A stretch of 64,000 nt of DNA from Ischnura elegans (Eukaryota > Arthropoda > Insecta > Odonata > Coenagrionidae), in contig NW_025791681.1 in NCBI RefSeq assembly GCF_921293095.1, forward strand, positions 62,001 to 126,000. Direction: 5' to 3'. The notes under the pieces are model-generated. The model saw only the letters and a list, made by a program, of their open reading frames with translations, made no database searches and was not told where the DNA came from. Shown here piece after piece: positions 1-9,834 of the stretch; position 1 is the first letter of the stretch; each line of letters begins with the position of its first letter. The translations under genes were made by a program, and so were the position numbers.

Positions 1-397
1 TAATTACTTTTTTACAAGCTACAGTTTTATTACTCACATTTTCCTAATAAAATTAATACTTTACATGTTATTTGCCTATAAGCGATTAAAATCGTTGATT
101 TTTTTGTCAAAAAACTGTTACTTTCATCGTGAATAACTCGAAAAATATTAATTTTACGGAAATAATGAAATGTACATTTCATTCTTAGAATTTATTTTTC
201 TATCGATTTATGTGGTCAAAATACAATTAAAATTTTCCAGCCCCGAGATGGGGTGGAAACCACCCCCAGAGTAAAAGCGCCCGTCGGAATGATATAGATT
301 TTGATTCTTGGTATATTCCCTACTTATTATGAAAATTTCAAGAAAATCGATTCAGTTTGAAAAAATTGCAAGCCAAAATGCTTCATTTCCTGGACTA
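1..397. other. Unidentified non-satellite fragment at window edge
   Basis: This stretch has no 67-bp periodicity and no ORF worth calling. It is AT-rich except for a GC-richer piece near 241-280 (CCCCGAGATGGGGTGGAAAC and onward) containing CCACCCCC. The satellite begins abruptly at about 398, after the GGACTAG at 393-399. It looks like the end of a dispersed repeat that borders or invaded the array, but I do not recognise the family. Its last ~160 bp (238-397) are duplicated further in, together with adjoining satellite. Confidence 0.5.
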
Positions 398-1057
398 GTA
401 AAAAAAATACGAAATGACACACATAATTCAAAATTCTAAAAGAATTCGTAAAGTTACTTCTGAGGTAAGAAAAAAACAAAATGAAACCTAAAATTCAGAA
501 TTCTAAAAGAATTCGTAGAGTTACTGCTGACATATGGGTAAAGCGAAACTCCATCTAGAAATTTAAATGCTAAAATAATTCGTAGTGTCACTGCTGTGGT
601 AAGAAAAATACGAAAAAATTACACCTAAAATTCAAAATTCTAAAAGACAGCCCCGAGATGGGGTGGAAACCACCCCCAGAGTAAAAGCGCCCGTCGGAAT
701 GATATAGATTTTGATTCTTGGTATATTCCCTACTTATTATGAAAATTTCAAGAAAATCGATTCAGTTTGAAAAAATTGCAAGCCAAAATGCTTCATTTCC
801 TGGACTAGTAAAAAAAATACGAAATGACACACATAATTCAAAATTCTAAAAGAATTCGTAAAGTTACTTCTGAGGTAAGAAAAAAACAAAATGAAACCTA
901 AAATTCAGAATTCTAAAAGAATTCGTAGAGTTACTGCTGACATATGGGTAAAGCGAAACTCCATCTAGAAATTTAAATGCTAAAATAATTCGTAGTGTCA
1001 CTGCTGTGGTAAGAAAAATACGAAAAAATTACACCTAAAATTCAAAATTCTAAAAGA
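238..1057. repeat. Exact tandem duplication of 410 bp (238-647 and 648-1057)
   Basis: Two adjacent copies, each consisting of ~160 bp of the edge fragment followed by ~250 bp of satellite. I see no difference between them over the lines compared. The junction at 647/648 runs directly from satellite (TCTAAAAGA) into CAGCCCCGAGATGG, and the second copy returns to normal satellite after 1057. Identity without drift means a very recent duplication or an assembly or collapse artefact. Confidence 0.9.
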
Positions 1058-3904
1058 ATTCCAAAAGTTACTGCTGAGGTAACAAAAGTAATAAATGACA
1101 TCTAGAATTAAAATTCCCAAAAGAATTCGTAGTTTCACTGCTGAGGTAAGAAAAATACGAAATCACTCCTAAAATTCAAAATTCTAAAAGAATTCGTAGA
1201 GTTACTTCTGAGGTAAGAAAAATACGAGATGACATCTAGAATTTAAAATGCTAAAATAATTCGTAGACTTACTGCTGAGGTATGTAAAATACGAAATGAC
1301 ACCGAAAATTCAAAATCTAAAAGAAATCGTAGAGTTACTGCTGAGATATGAGTAAAACAAAATTACATATAGTATTATAATTGCTAAAATAATTCATACT
1401 TTCACTGCTATGGTAAGAAAAATACGAAATGACACCTAAAATTCAAAATTCAAAAAGAATTCAAAAATTTCCTGCTGAGGTAAGAAACATACGAAATGAC
1501 ATCTAAAATTGAAAATTCTAATAGAATTCGGAAAGTTATTGCTGAGGTAAGAAAAATACGAAATGACATTTAAATTAAAAATTCTAAAAAAATTCGTAGT
1601 TTCACTGCTGAGGTAAGAAAAATACGAAATGACACCTAAATTTCAAAATTCTAAAAGAATTCGTAGAGTTACTGCTGAGGTAAGAAAAAAACGAAATGAT
1701 ATCTAGAATTTGAAATTTAAAAAGAATTCGTAGAGTTACAGATGAGGTAAAAATTGACGATATGACATTTAGAATTCAAATTTCTAAATGAATTCGGAGA
1801 GTTACTGCTGAGGTATGAAAAATACAAGAGGACATCTAGAATTCAAAATTCTAAAATATTTCGTAGAGTTACTGCTGAGGTATGAAAAATACGAAATGAT
1901 ACCTAAAATTAAAAATTTTAAATGATTTCGTAGAGTTACTGCTGAGATAAGAAAAAAACAAAATGACGTCTAGAATTTTAAATGGGAAAATAATTCGTAG
2001 AGTAACTGCTGAGGTATGTTAAATACGAAATGAAACCTAAAATTCAAAATTCATAAAGAATTCGTACTTATACTGCTGAGTTAAGAAAAATACGAAATGA
2101 CACCTAAAATTTAAAATTCTAAAAGAATTCGTAAAATTATTTCTGAGGTAAGAAAAAAACGAAATGACATCTGGATTTTCATGTTCTAAAAGAATTCGTT
2201 GAATTATTGCTGAGGTATGAGAAATACGAAATGACAGCATAAATTTAAAATTCTAAAAGAATTTGTAGTTTCACTGCTGAGGTAAGAAAAATGCGATGTG
2301 ATATCTATAATTTAAAATGCTAAAATAATTCGTATAGCTTTGAGGTAGAAAGAATTGGTATAGTTAAAGCTGAGGAAACAAAGTTACGAAATTACATCTA
2401 GGATTCAAAATTCCCAAAAAATTCGTAGTTTCACTGCTGAGATTAATAAAAATACGTAATGATATCTAGAATTCAAAATTCTAAAATAATTCGTAGTTTT
2501 ACTGCTGAGGTAAGAAAAATACGAAATGATTCCTAAAATACAAAATTCTAAAAGAATTCGTAGAGTTACTGCTGAGGAAAGAAAAATACGAAATGACACC
2601 TAAAGTTAAAAATTTTAAAGAATTGGTAGAGTTACTGCTGAGGTAATAAAAAAAACGAAATGCCATCTAGAATTTAAAATGCTAAAATAATTCGTAGAGT
2701 TACTGCTGAGGTATGTAAAATACGAAATGACACCTAAAATTCAAAATACCCAAAAGAATTCGTAGCTTGACTGCTTAGATAAGAAAAATACGAAATCATA
2801 TCTAGAATACAAATTTCTAAAACAATTCGTAGTTTCACTGCTGAGGTAAGAAAAATACGAAATGACACTTAAAATTTAAAATTCTAAATAAATTCGTAGA
2901 GTTACTGCTGAGGTAAGAAAAATACTAAAAGACATCTGAATTTAAAATTCTAAAAGAATTCGTAGAGTTACTGTTGAGGTAAGAAAAAAACGAAATGACA
3001 TCTAAAATTCAAAATTCTAAAAGAATTCGTATAATTAAAGCTGAGGTATCAAAAATACGAAATGACACCTATAACTAAAAATTCCAAAAGAATTCCTAGA
3101 TTTACTGCTGTGGAAAGAACAAAACGAAATGAAATCTAGAATTTAAAATTCTAAAAGAATTAGTAGTTTCACTGCTGAGGTAAGAAAATAACGAAATGAC
3201 ATTTAGAATTTAAAGTGCTAAAATAACTCGTATAGTTAAAGCTGAGGTAACAAAAGGACGAAAGGCATCTAAAATTAAAATTCCCAAAAGAATTCGTATT
3301 TTCACTGCTGAGATAAGAAAAATACGAAATGAAATCTAGAATTCAAAATTCTAAAAGAATTCGTAGTTTCACTTCTGAGGTAAGAAAAATACGAAATCAC
3401 TCCTAAAATTCAAAATTCTAAAAGAATTCGTAGAGTTACTGCTGAAGTATGAAAAATACGTAATGACACCTAAAATTCAAAATTTTAAAAGAATTCGTAG
3501 AGTTACTGCTGAGGTAACAAAAAAACGAAATGACATCTCGAATTTAAAATGCAAAAATAATTCGTAGAGTAACTGCTGAGGTATGTAAAATACGAAATAA
3601 CACCTAAAATTCAAAATTCTAAAAGAATTCGTAGAGTTACTTCTGAGGTAAGATAAAAAGGACATAAATATAGAATTTGAAATGCTAAAATAATTCGTTG
3701 TTTCACTGCTGTGGTGAGAAAAATAAGAAATGACACCTAAAATCCAAATTCTAAAAGAAATCGTAGAGTTACTACTGAGAAATGAGTAAAACGAAATTAC
3801 ATCTAGAATTTTAAATGCTAAAATAAATCTTAGTATCTCTGCTGTGGTAAGAAAAAGACGAATGACACCTAAAATTGAAAATTCTAAAAGAATTACAAAA
3901 GTTA
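398..3904. repeat. 67-bp satellite array, segment 1
   Basis: Head-to-tail monomers of 67 bp, measured from successive ACGAAATGA landmarks (for example 1624 and 1691). Landmarks in order are GAAATGACA, then CTAGAATT or CTAAAATT, TCTAAAAGAATTCGTAG, then AGTTACTGCTGAGG or TTTCACTGCTGAGG, then TAAGAAAAATAC. Single-base differences and small indels are common, so the copies are fairly diverged. Includes the satellite part of the 410-bp duplication. No genes are visible; minus-strand ORFs here come from the repeat itself. Confidence 0.97.
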
Positions 3905-3912
3905 CTGCTGAG
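3905..3912. repeat. Left 8-bp target-site duplication (CTGCTGAG)
   Basis: CTGCTGAG directly precedes the TAGGCCGGCC terminus, and the same 8 bp occur at 6395-6402 after the other terminus. Removing the element and one copy gives a normal satellite monomer (TTACTGCTGAGGAAAG). If the terminal TA is counted as target, the duplication could be read as 10 bp, but symmetry of the ends favours 8. Confidence 0.85.
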
Positions 3913-4258
3913 TAGGCCGGCCCTTATTTTTCAGAATTGAGAAAAGTTATGTTTTCCTAGTCTCAAAATGATCCAAATGAGGTTCATATTCGCGTGTTAA
4001 AATTTGGTTACTTTAAAATAACGGCAACCCGTGCCCCAAGGGCCCTAAGTACTAAGGACCCTCAATTGAGCGACCGATTTTTTGTTTGTTTTGACCTATC
4101 TCTAAGCGTTTACGAGATATTGTCCGTCGTAATGCAATCCACCCCCAAGGGCGCTACCCCGCACCGCGGCGCCGCTGAGGTACGGCCCGCACCACTTACT
4201 AGAGACATCCCCTCCACCCCCTCCCCTCCCTCGGCACAGACTTTGCTCCTGCTGGCAA
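3913..4258 (+). repeat. Left terminal inverted repeat
   Basis: 346 bp matching the reverse complement of 5991-6394, with scattered substitutions. It contains a GC-rich core around 4140-4240 (GCACCGCGGCGCCGC) in otherwise AT-rich surroundings. Compared with the right repeat it lacks a ~58-bp block between CTCAATTGAG and ACCGATTTTTT. Confidence 0.9.
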
Positions 4259-4699
4259 TATTTGCATGCTAGTGGTACAGAATTGAAAAGTTCCTCTTGT
4301 GTCATGATTTATGTTTTTAAAGCATACAATGTCAATCTTAACCCTTCAACGCCGTCATATGTACTGTGCACCGACCCCTTAAACCTTAGTTTGTTGCCAC
4401 CATACGACCGCGCACAGTTACCGCATGCTTTGTTCAAAAGTGCTCTTTATGTACAAAATTTTATAAGTATTTGATACAATTGTGTTTGTGAATGATAAAG
4501 GAATGAAGGAAATGAGCAGTGCTTCCAGGGCCATAACAGTTGATAGAAATATTCTATGAAGAAGAAACGAGGCAGTCAGTTCACATTTGTAGATCAACGT
4601 GGAGAGATAGTTAGTTCTTAGTTATAGTGCGCAAAGGATAGAATGTGCTAAGTTTTTTTTAGGATATACGGAGAAAAGTGGTAAAAAAACTAGTTTATC

Positions 4700-5842
4700 A
4701 TGAACACACGTGGCGTTCATTTTAAGAATAGGCCAACAAGAAAAAGTATGAAATTAAGACTAAATTCGCACATTGAAGTGGTTGAAAAAGAAAGTGAAGA
4801 AATACTTGGCTCAAAGTTACTTACAGTGAGAGAAATACTGTGTGTTTCTATATAACCTGATAGGTTTGAAATGTATCAGACTTAGTGCGAGAAAAACAGA
4901 AAGAAATGCGTTTCATCCATGGATCAAAATGAGAATTCCTGTTATTACAGAAAATAAGGTTACTGAAACATTACACAATGAATGGATGAAGGTGCGACGA
5001 CATAAAGAGAGAGTGGGAGCTACCGTGGAGATTTAGAGAAGAGAATCTTTCGTAACAAAAGTTGATGATTTGTTTGATATTGCAAGGGGCGGTGCCATTG
5101 AATTTTTGACGCTCGCAGTTAATCTCTCAGATAAATGTGCGTAGGACGAAGAAGTAAAATTCTTATGCAGTAAAATAGGAGCACGAAATGCAGTTATTGG
5201 TGGAATAGATTTCAATATGCTCAAGAAAAAAGAAAAAGTTGTGGTTTCCCGCTCCTAGTGCTGCATCTGCTCCCAACAGTGACTTTCAGATCCTAAAATT
5301 ACGAAAGTGTTAACCTGGACATAGCGAACGGAGTACAAAAGAGGTTTTCAAACCACTTGTGGTACCTGAATGAGGAGTTCATAGGCCTGTCATTCTTTGA
5401 CGGATCCTTTTCTGGGTGTGAAAAGGAAAATGTGATACGCCATATGAGGACACGTAAGGGAAAATATGATCCACCAAAGATGGCATTCTATAAACATAAA
5501 GACCTGAAAACGGTATCTATATCAAATGTTGTCACTCCTAATTCGAGAAGGCTATTTGATGCATTGGAAATATGAACTGCATTCCTTGATGTGCCCACGC
5601 AAGAATGGTATGAACATCCTGATCACAAGAACGATTTGCAAATTATTCGGGGCCTTCAAGAGGTAGATGATTGTGCAGAGAGAGAAGTGAAACTAATTCA
5701 AGATTTTAAGTCAGTCACGTAGAAGAAAGAGAGCTTTCAAAATAAATTACTAACAATAAATGTGAATTTTCATCGTGGCACAGCCCCTAACGTGCGCAAA
5801 TACACTTTAAATGCCAAATACGGGGTGTCAGTGAAAGATTAG
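4700..5842 (+). pseudogene. Decayed gene of the long-TIR transposon (unassigned protein family)
   Basis: Broken open reading on the plus strand in at least three pieces. The first starts at the ATG at 4700 and reads about 50 codons to a stop near 4852. The second runs in another frame from about 4842, with in-frame stops at 5034-5036 and 5142-5144; it includes the segment KVDDLFDIARGGAIEFLTLA. The third (5357-5842) begins WYLNEEFIGLSFFDG and has in-frame stops at 5573-5575 and in the later part. From memory, both the LFDIA segment and the WYLxEExxGLxxFD segment recur in uncharacterised repeat-derived proteins of arthropods and cnidarians, often as one protein; this is recollection, not a search. 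I see no DDE triad, zinc finger or other catalytic signature. It is probably the element's own gene; the start codon is uncertain. Confidence 0.65.
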
Positions 5843-5990
5843 AAATACGAAAATGTATTTTGTTTTGGTTAATATATACTGAAATTCATGGACAAGTGAA
5901 AATACGAGTAAATTGATCAATTTGATTGGAAGCATTGTCAAGGCAATTAAATTCTTTTTAACGCAAGCACATTTCTTCAAAGACTAGATC

Positions 5991-6394
5991 TTGCCATCAG
6001 GAGCAAATTCTGTGCCTAGGGAGGAAAGGGGGTGGAGGGGAAGTCTCTAGTAAGTGGTGCGGGCCGTACCTCAGCGGCGCCGCGGTGCGGGGTAGCGCCC
6101 TTGGGGGTGGATTGCATTACGACGGACAATATCTCGTAAACGCTTAGAGATAGGTCAAAACAAACAAAAAATCGGTCCTACAGGGATTTACTTTCACGTT
6201 TTACATAGAATTAGCCCTTTTTCGGCCTCAAAAATCTCAATTGAGGGTCCTTAGTACTTAGGGCCCTTGGGGCACGGGTTGCCGTTATTTTAAAGTAACC
6301 AAATTTTAACACGTGAATATGAACCTCATTTGGATCATTTTGAGACTAGGAAAACATAACTTTTCTCAATTCTGTAAAAATAAGGGCCGGCCTA
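5991..6394 (-). repeat. Right terminal inverted repeat
   Basis: 404 bp, the inverted partner of 3913-4258. It keeps a block at about 6177-6235 (TTTACTTTCACGTTTTACAT region) that the left arm lacks, so the right arm is probably nearer the ancestral form. It ends GGGCCGGCCTA at 6394. Confidence 0.9.
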
Positions 6395-6402
6395 CTGCTG
6401 AG
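6395..6402. repeat. Right 8-bp target-site duplication (CTGCTGAG)
   Basis: Direct copy of 3905-3912, followed by satellite in correct phase (GAAAGAAAAATAAG). Confidence 0.85.
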
Positions 6403-9400
6403 GAAAGAAAAATAAGAAATGACATCTAGAATTGAAAATTCTAATAGACTTCGGAGATTTACTACTGAGGTAAGAAAAATACGAAATGACATCTAGAATT
6501 CAAAATTCTAAAACAATTCGTAGTTTCACTGCTGAGGTAGGAAAAATACTTAATGACACCATAAATTCAAAATTCTATAAGAATTCGTAGTTTCACTGCT
6601 GAGTAAAGAAAAATAGTATAAGACACCTAAAATGCAAAATTCTAAAAGAATTCTTAAGGTAACTGCTGAGTTAAGAAAAATACGAAAAGACACTCAGAAT
6701 TTAAAATTCTAAAATAATTCGTAGTTTCACTGCCGAGGTAAGAAAAATACGAAATGACTCCTAAAATTAAAATTCTAAAAGAATTCGTAGAGTTACTGCT
6801 GAGGTAAGAAAAATACGAGATAACATCTAGAATTTAAAATGCTAAAAAAATTCGTTGAGTTACTTCTGAGATATGAAAAATACGAAATGACACCTAAACT
6901 TCAAAATTCTAAAAGAATTCAGAGATTTACTGCAAAGGTAAAAAATAACTAAATGACATCTAGAATTTAAAATTCTAAAAGTATTCGTAGAGTTACCGCG
7001 GAAGTATGTAAAATACGAAATAACGCCCAAAATTCAAAAATCTAAAAGAATTCAGAGAGTTACTGCTAAGGTTAAAAATTAACGAAATGACACCTAAAAT
7101 TCAAAATTCTAAAAGAATTCGTAGAGTTACTGCTGAGGTAAGAAAAATACGAAATGACATCTAAAATTCAAATTCTAAAAGAAATCGTAGAGTTACTTCT
7201 GAGGTAAGAAAAAACGAAATGACATCTAGAATTTAAAATTCTAAAAGAATTCGTAGAGTTAATACTGAAATAAGAAAAATACGAAATGAAACCTAAACTT
7301 TAAAATCTAAAAGGATTTGGAGAGTTACTGCTGAGGTAAGAAAAATACGATATGACATTTAAAATTCAAAATTCTAAAGGAATTCGGAAAGTACTGCAGA
7401 GGTAAGAAAAATACGAAATGACATCTAGAATTTAAAATGCTAAAATAATTCGTAGAGTTACTACTGTTGTATGAAAAATAGGAAATGACACCTAAAAATC
7501 AAAATTCTTAAAGAATTCGTAGATTTACTGCTGAGGTAAGAACAAAACGAAATGACATCTAGAATTAAAAATTCTAAAAGAATTCGTAGTTTCACGGCTG
7601 AGGTAGGACAAATACGAAATGACATCTAGAATTTCAAATTCTAAAAGAATTCGTAGAGTTTCTGCTGAGGTATGAAAAATAGAAATGACACCTAAAATTC
7701 AAAATTCTAAAAGAATTCGTATAGTTACTTTTGAGGCAAGAAAAAAACGAAATGACATCTAGAATTCAAAATTCCAAAAGAATTCGTATAGTTAAAGCTA
7801 AGGTAACAAAAATACGAAATGACATCTAGAATTCAAAATTACCAAAAGAATTCGTAGTTTCACTTATGTGGTAAGAAAAATACGAAATGACACCTAAAAT
7901 TCAAAATTCTAAAAGAATTCCAAGATTTACTGCTGAGGTAAGAAAAATACGAAATGACACCATAAATTAAAAATTCTAAAAGAATTCGTAGAGTTAATGC
8001 TGAAGTAAGAAAAAAACGAAATGACATCTAGAATTTCAAATTCTAAAAGAATTCGTTGATATAATGCTGAGGTATGAAAAATACGAAATGACACCTAAAA
8101 TTCAAAATTCTAAAAGAATTCGTAGAGTTAATGCTGAAGTAAGAAAAAAACGAAATGACATCTAGAATTTCAAATTCTAAAAGAATTCGTTGAGATAATG
8201 CTGAGGTATGAAAAATACGATATGAATCCTAAAATTCAAAATTCTAAAAGAATTAGTAGAGATACTGCTGAGGTAAGAAATATACGATATGACATTTAAA
8301 ATTCAAAATTCTAAAGGAATTCGGAAAGTAATGCAGTGGTAAGAAAAATACGAAATCACATTTAGAATTTAAAATTCTAAAAGAATTCCAAGAGTTAGTT
8401 CTGAGGTAAGAAAAAACGTAATGACATCAAGTATTTAAAATTCTAAAAGTATTCGTAAAGTTACTACTGAGATAAGAAAAATACGATATGAAACCTAAAA
8501 TTCAATATTCTAAAAGAATTCGTAGTTTCACTGCTGAGGTAAGAAAAATACGTAATGACACTATAAATTCAAAATTCTAAAAGTATTCGTAGAGTTACTT
8601 CTGAGATAAGAAAAATAGGAAATGACATCTAGAATTAAAAATTCTAAAAGAATTCATAGAGTTACTGCTGAGGTAAGAAAAATACGAAATGACATATAGA
8701 ATTCATAATTCTAAAAGAATTCGGAGAGTTACTGCTGAGGTATAAAAAATACGAAATGACATCTAGAATTCAAAATTCTAAAAGAATTCGGAGAGTTACT
8801 GCTAAGGTAACAAAAATACGAAATGACATCTAGAATTCAAAATTCTAAAAGAATTCGTAGAGTTACTGCTGAGGTAAGAAAAATACGTAATGACACCCAA
8901 AATATAAATTTCAAAAAGAATTCGGAGAGTTACTGCTAAGGTAAGAAAAATGCGAAATGACACCATAAATTAAAAATTCTAAAAGAATTCCAAGAGTTAC
9001 TTCTGAGGTAAGAAAAAAACATATAGCATCAAGAATTAAAAATTCTAAAAGAATTCGGAGAGTTACTGCTGAGGTAAGAAAAATACGAAATGACACCTAA
9101 AATTCAAAATTCTAAAAGAATGCGTAGAAATACTTTTGAGGCAAGAAAAAAACGAAATGACATCTAGAATTCAAAATTCTAAAAGAATTCGGAGAATTAC
9201 TGCTGAGGTATGAATAATACGCAATGACACCTAAAATTCAAAATTCTAAAAGAATTCCAAGAGTTACTGCTGAGGTAAGGAAAATACGAAATGACATCTA
9301 GAATTCAAAATTCAAAATGAATTCGGAGAGTTATTACTGAGGTAAGAAAAATACAAAATGACATCTTGTATTCCAAATTCTAAAGGAATTCGTTGTTTCA

Positions 9401-9525
9401 CTGCTGAGGTAAGTAAAAAACGAAATGACACAATAAATTTAAAATTCTAAAAGAATTCGTAGATTTACTGCTGAGGTAAGAAAAATACGAAATGACACCT
9501 AAAATTCGATATTCTAAAAGAATTC
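6403..9525. repeat. 67-bp satellite array, segment 2
   Basis: Continuation of the same array. At 7980-8220 a two-monomer unit (a subtype with AATGCTGAAGTAAG, then one with TTCGTTGA) is repeated in tandem. The part from about 8230 to 9525 reappears, monomer by monomer, after the LTR element (15170-16510), showing a higher-order period of roughly 23-27 monomers once the insertion is subtracted. Confidence 0.96.
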
Positions 9526-9529
9526 GTAG

Positions 9530-9698
9530 TGTAACGTAAGACTATTAATTTTCAGAACCCTTTTTATTTCCTTCTATTATCTCCACAATCCTTCACAAAA
9601 CCTCTCCTTTTTACATCTCACACAACAATCCCCTCTCCCAAAAAAACCCCTCACAACCAAAATAACAACTCCGATCAAACAAAACATCAGACGTTACA
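9530..9698 (-). repeat. 3' LTR (169 bp)
   Basis: Begins TGTAACGT and ends ACGTTACA, giving the expected TG...CA and an 8-bp inverted terminal repeat. Near-identical to 14742-14911. It is the 3' LTR because the genes run on the minus strand. Confidence 0.93.
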
Positions 9699-9699
9699 G

Positions 9700-9712
9700 T
9701 CTTTCCTCCACC
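9700..9712 (-). other. Polypurine tract
   Basis: On the minus strand this reads GGTGGAGGAAAGA, one base from the LTR boundary, where plus-strand DNA synthesis of an LTR retrotransposon is primed. Confidence 0.75.
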
Positions 9713-9834
9713 GTTTTAAGAATTTTGTCCATAAATGTTTTAATGCTTCAATCACTGGACAAAATTTTATTGCGATGCCGTTGGAGTACCCCTTGCCAGA
9801 TGGTGCCACACTCGAATACTTACCGACTTCCAAT

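Larger units (their letters stand above)
3913..6394. mobile_element. DNA transposon with ~350-400 bp terminal inverted repeats, orphan coding family
   Basis: A 2482-bp element inserted in satellite and flanked by CTGCTGAG. Its ends are TAGGCCGGCCC and GGGCCGGCCTA, which start long, nearly identical inverted repeats. The centre holds a decayed gene on the plus strand (4700-5842). An 8-bp duplication is typical of hAT, P, Merlin and some MULE elements, but the first bases do not fit the usual hAT start, and the coding remains do not look like a DDE transposase I can name. The superfamily is therefore left open. This copy cannot encode an intact protein. Confidence 0.88.

Noticed and set aside
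2037..3665. Minus-strand ORFs of ~60-67 codons in the first satellite block
   Set aside because: They recur with the 67-bp repeat (three monomers, 201 bp, pass through all frames), start at the same GACAT/ATGTC landmark and have no conserved length or codon bias.
3994..4474. ORFs at 3994-4272, 4102-4305 and 4262-4474
   Set aside because: They lie in or beside the GC-rich inverted repeat and are not continued in the other arm as protein; chance ORFs.
3911..6394. Tc1/mariner assignment for the long-TIR element from flanking TA
   Set aside because: The TA belongs to the symmetric terminus. Satellite phase is restored by an 8-bp duplication, which does not fit a TA-only target.
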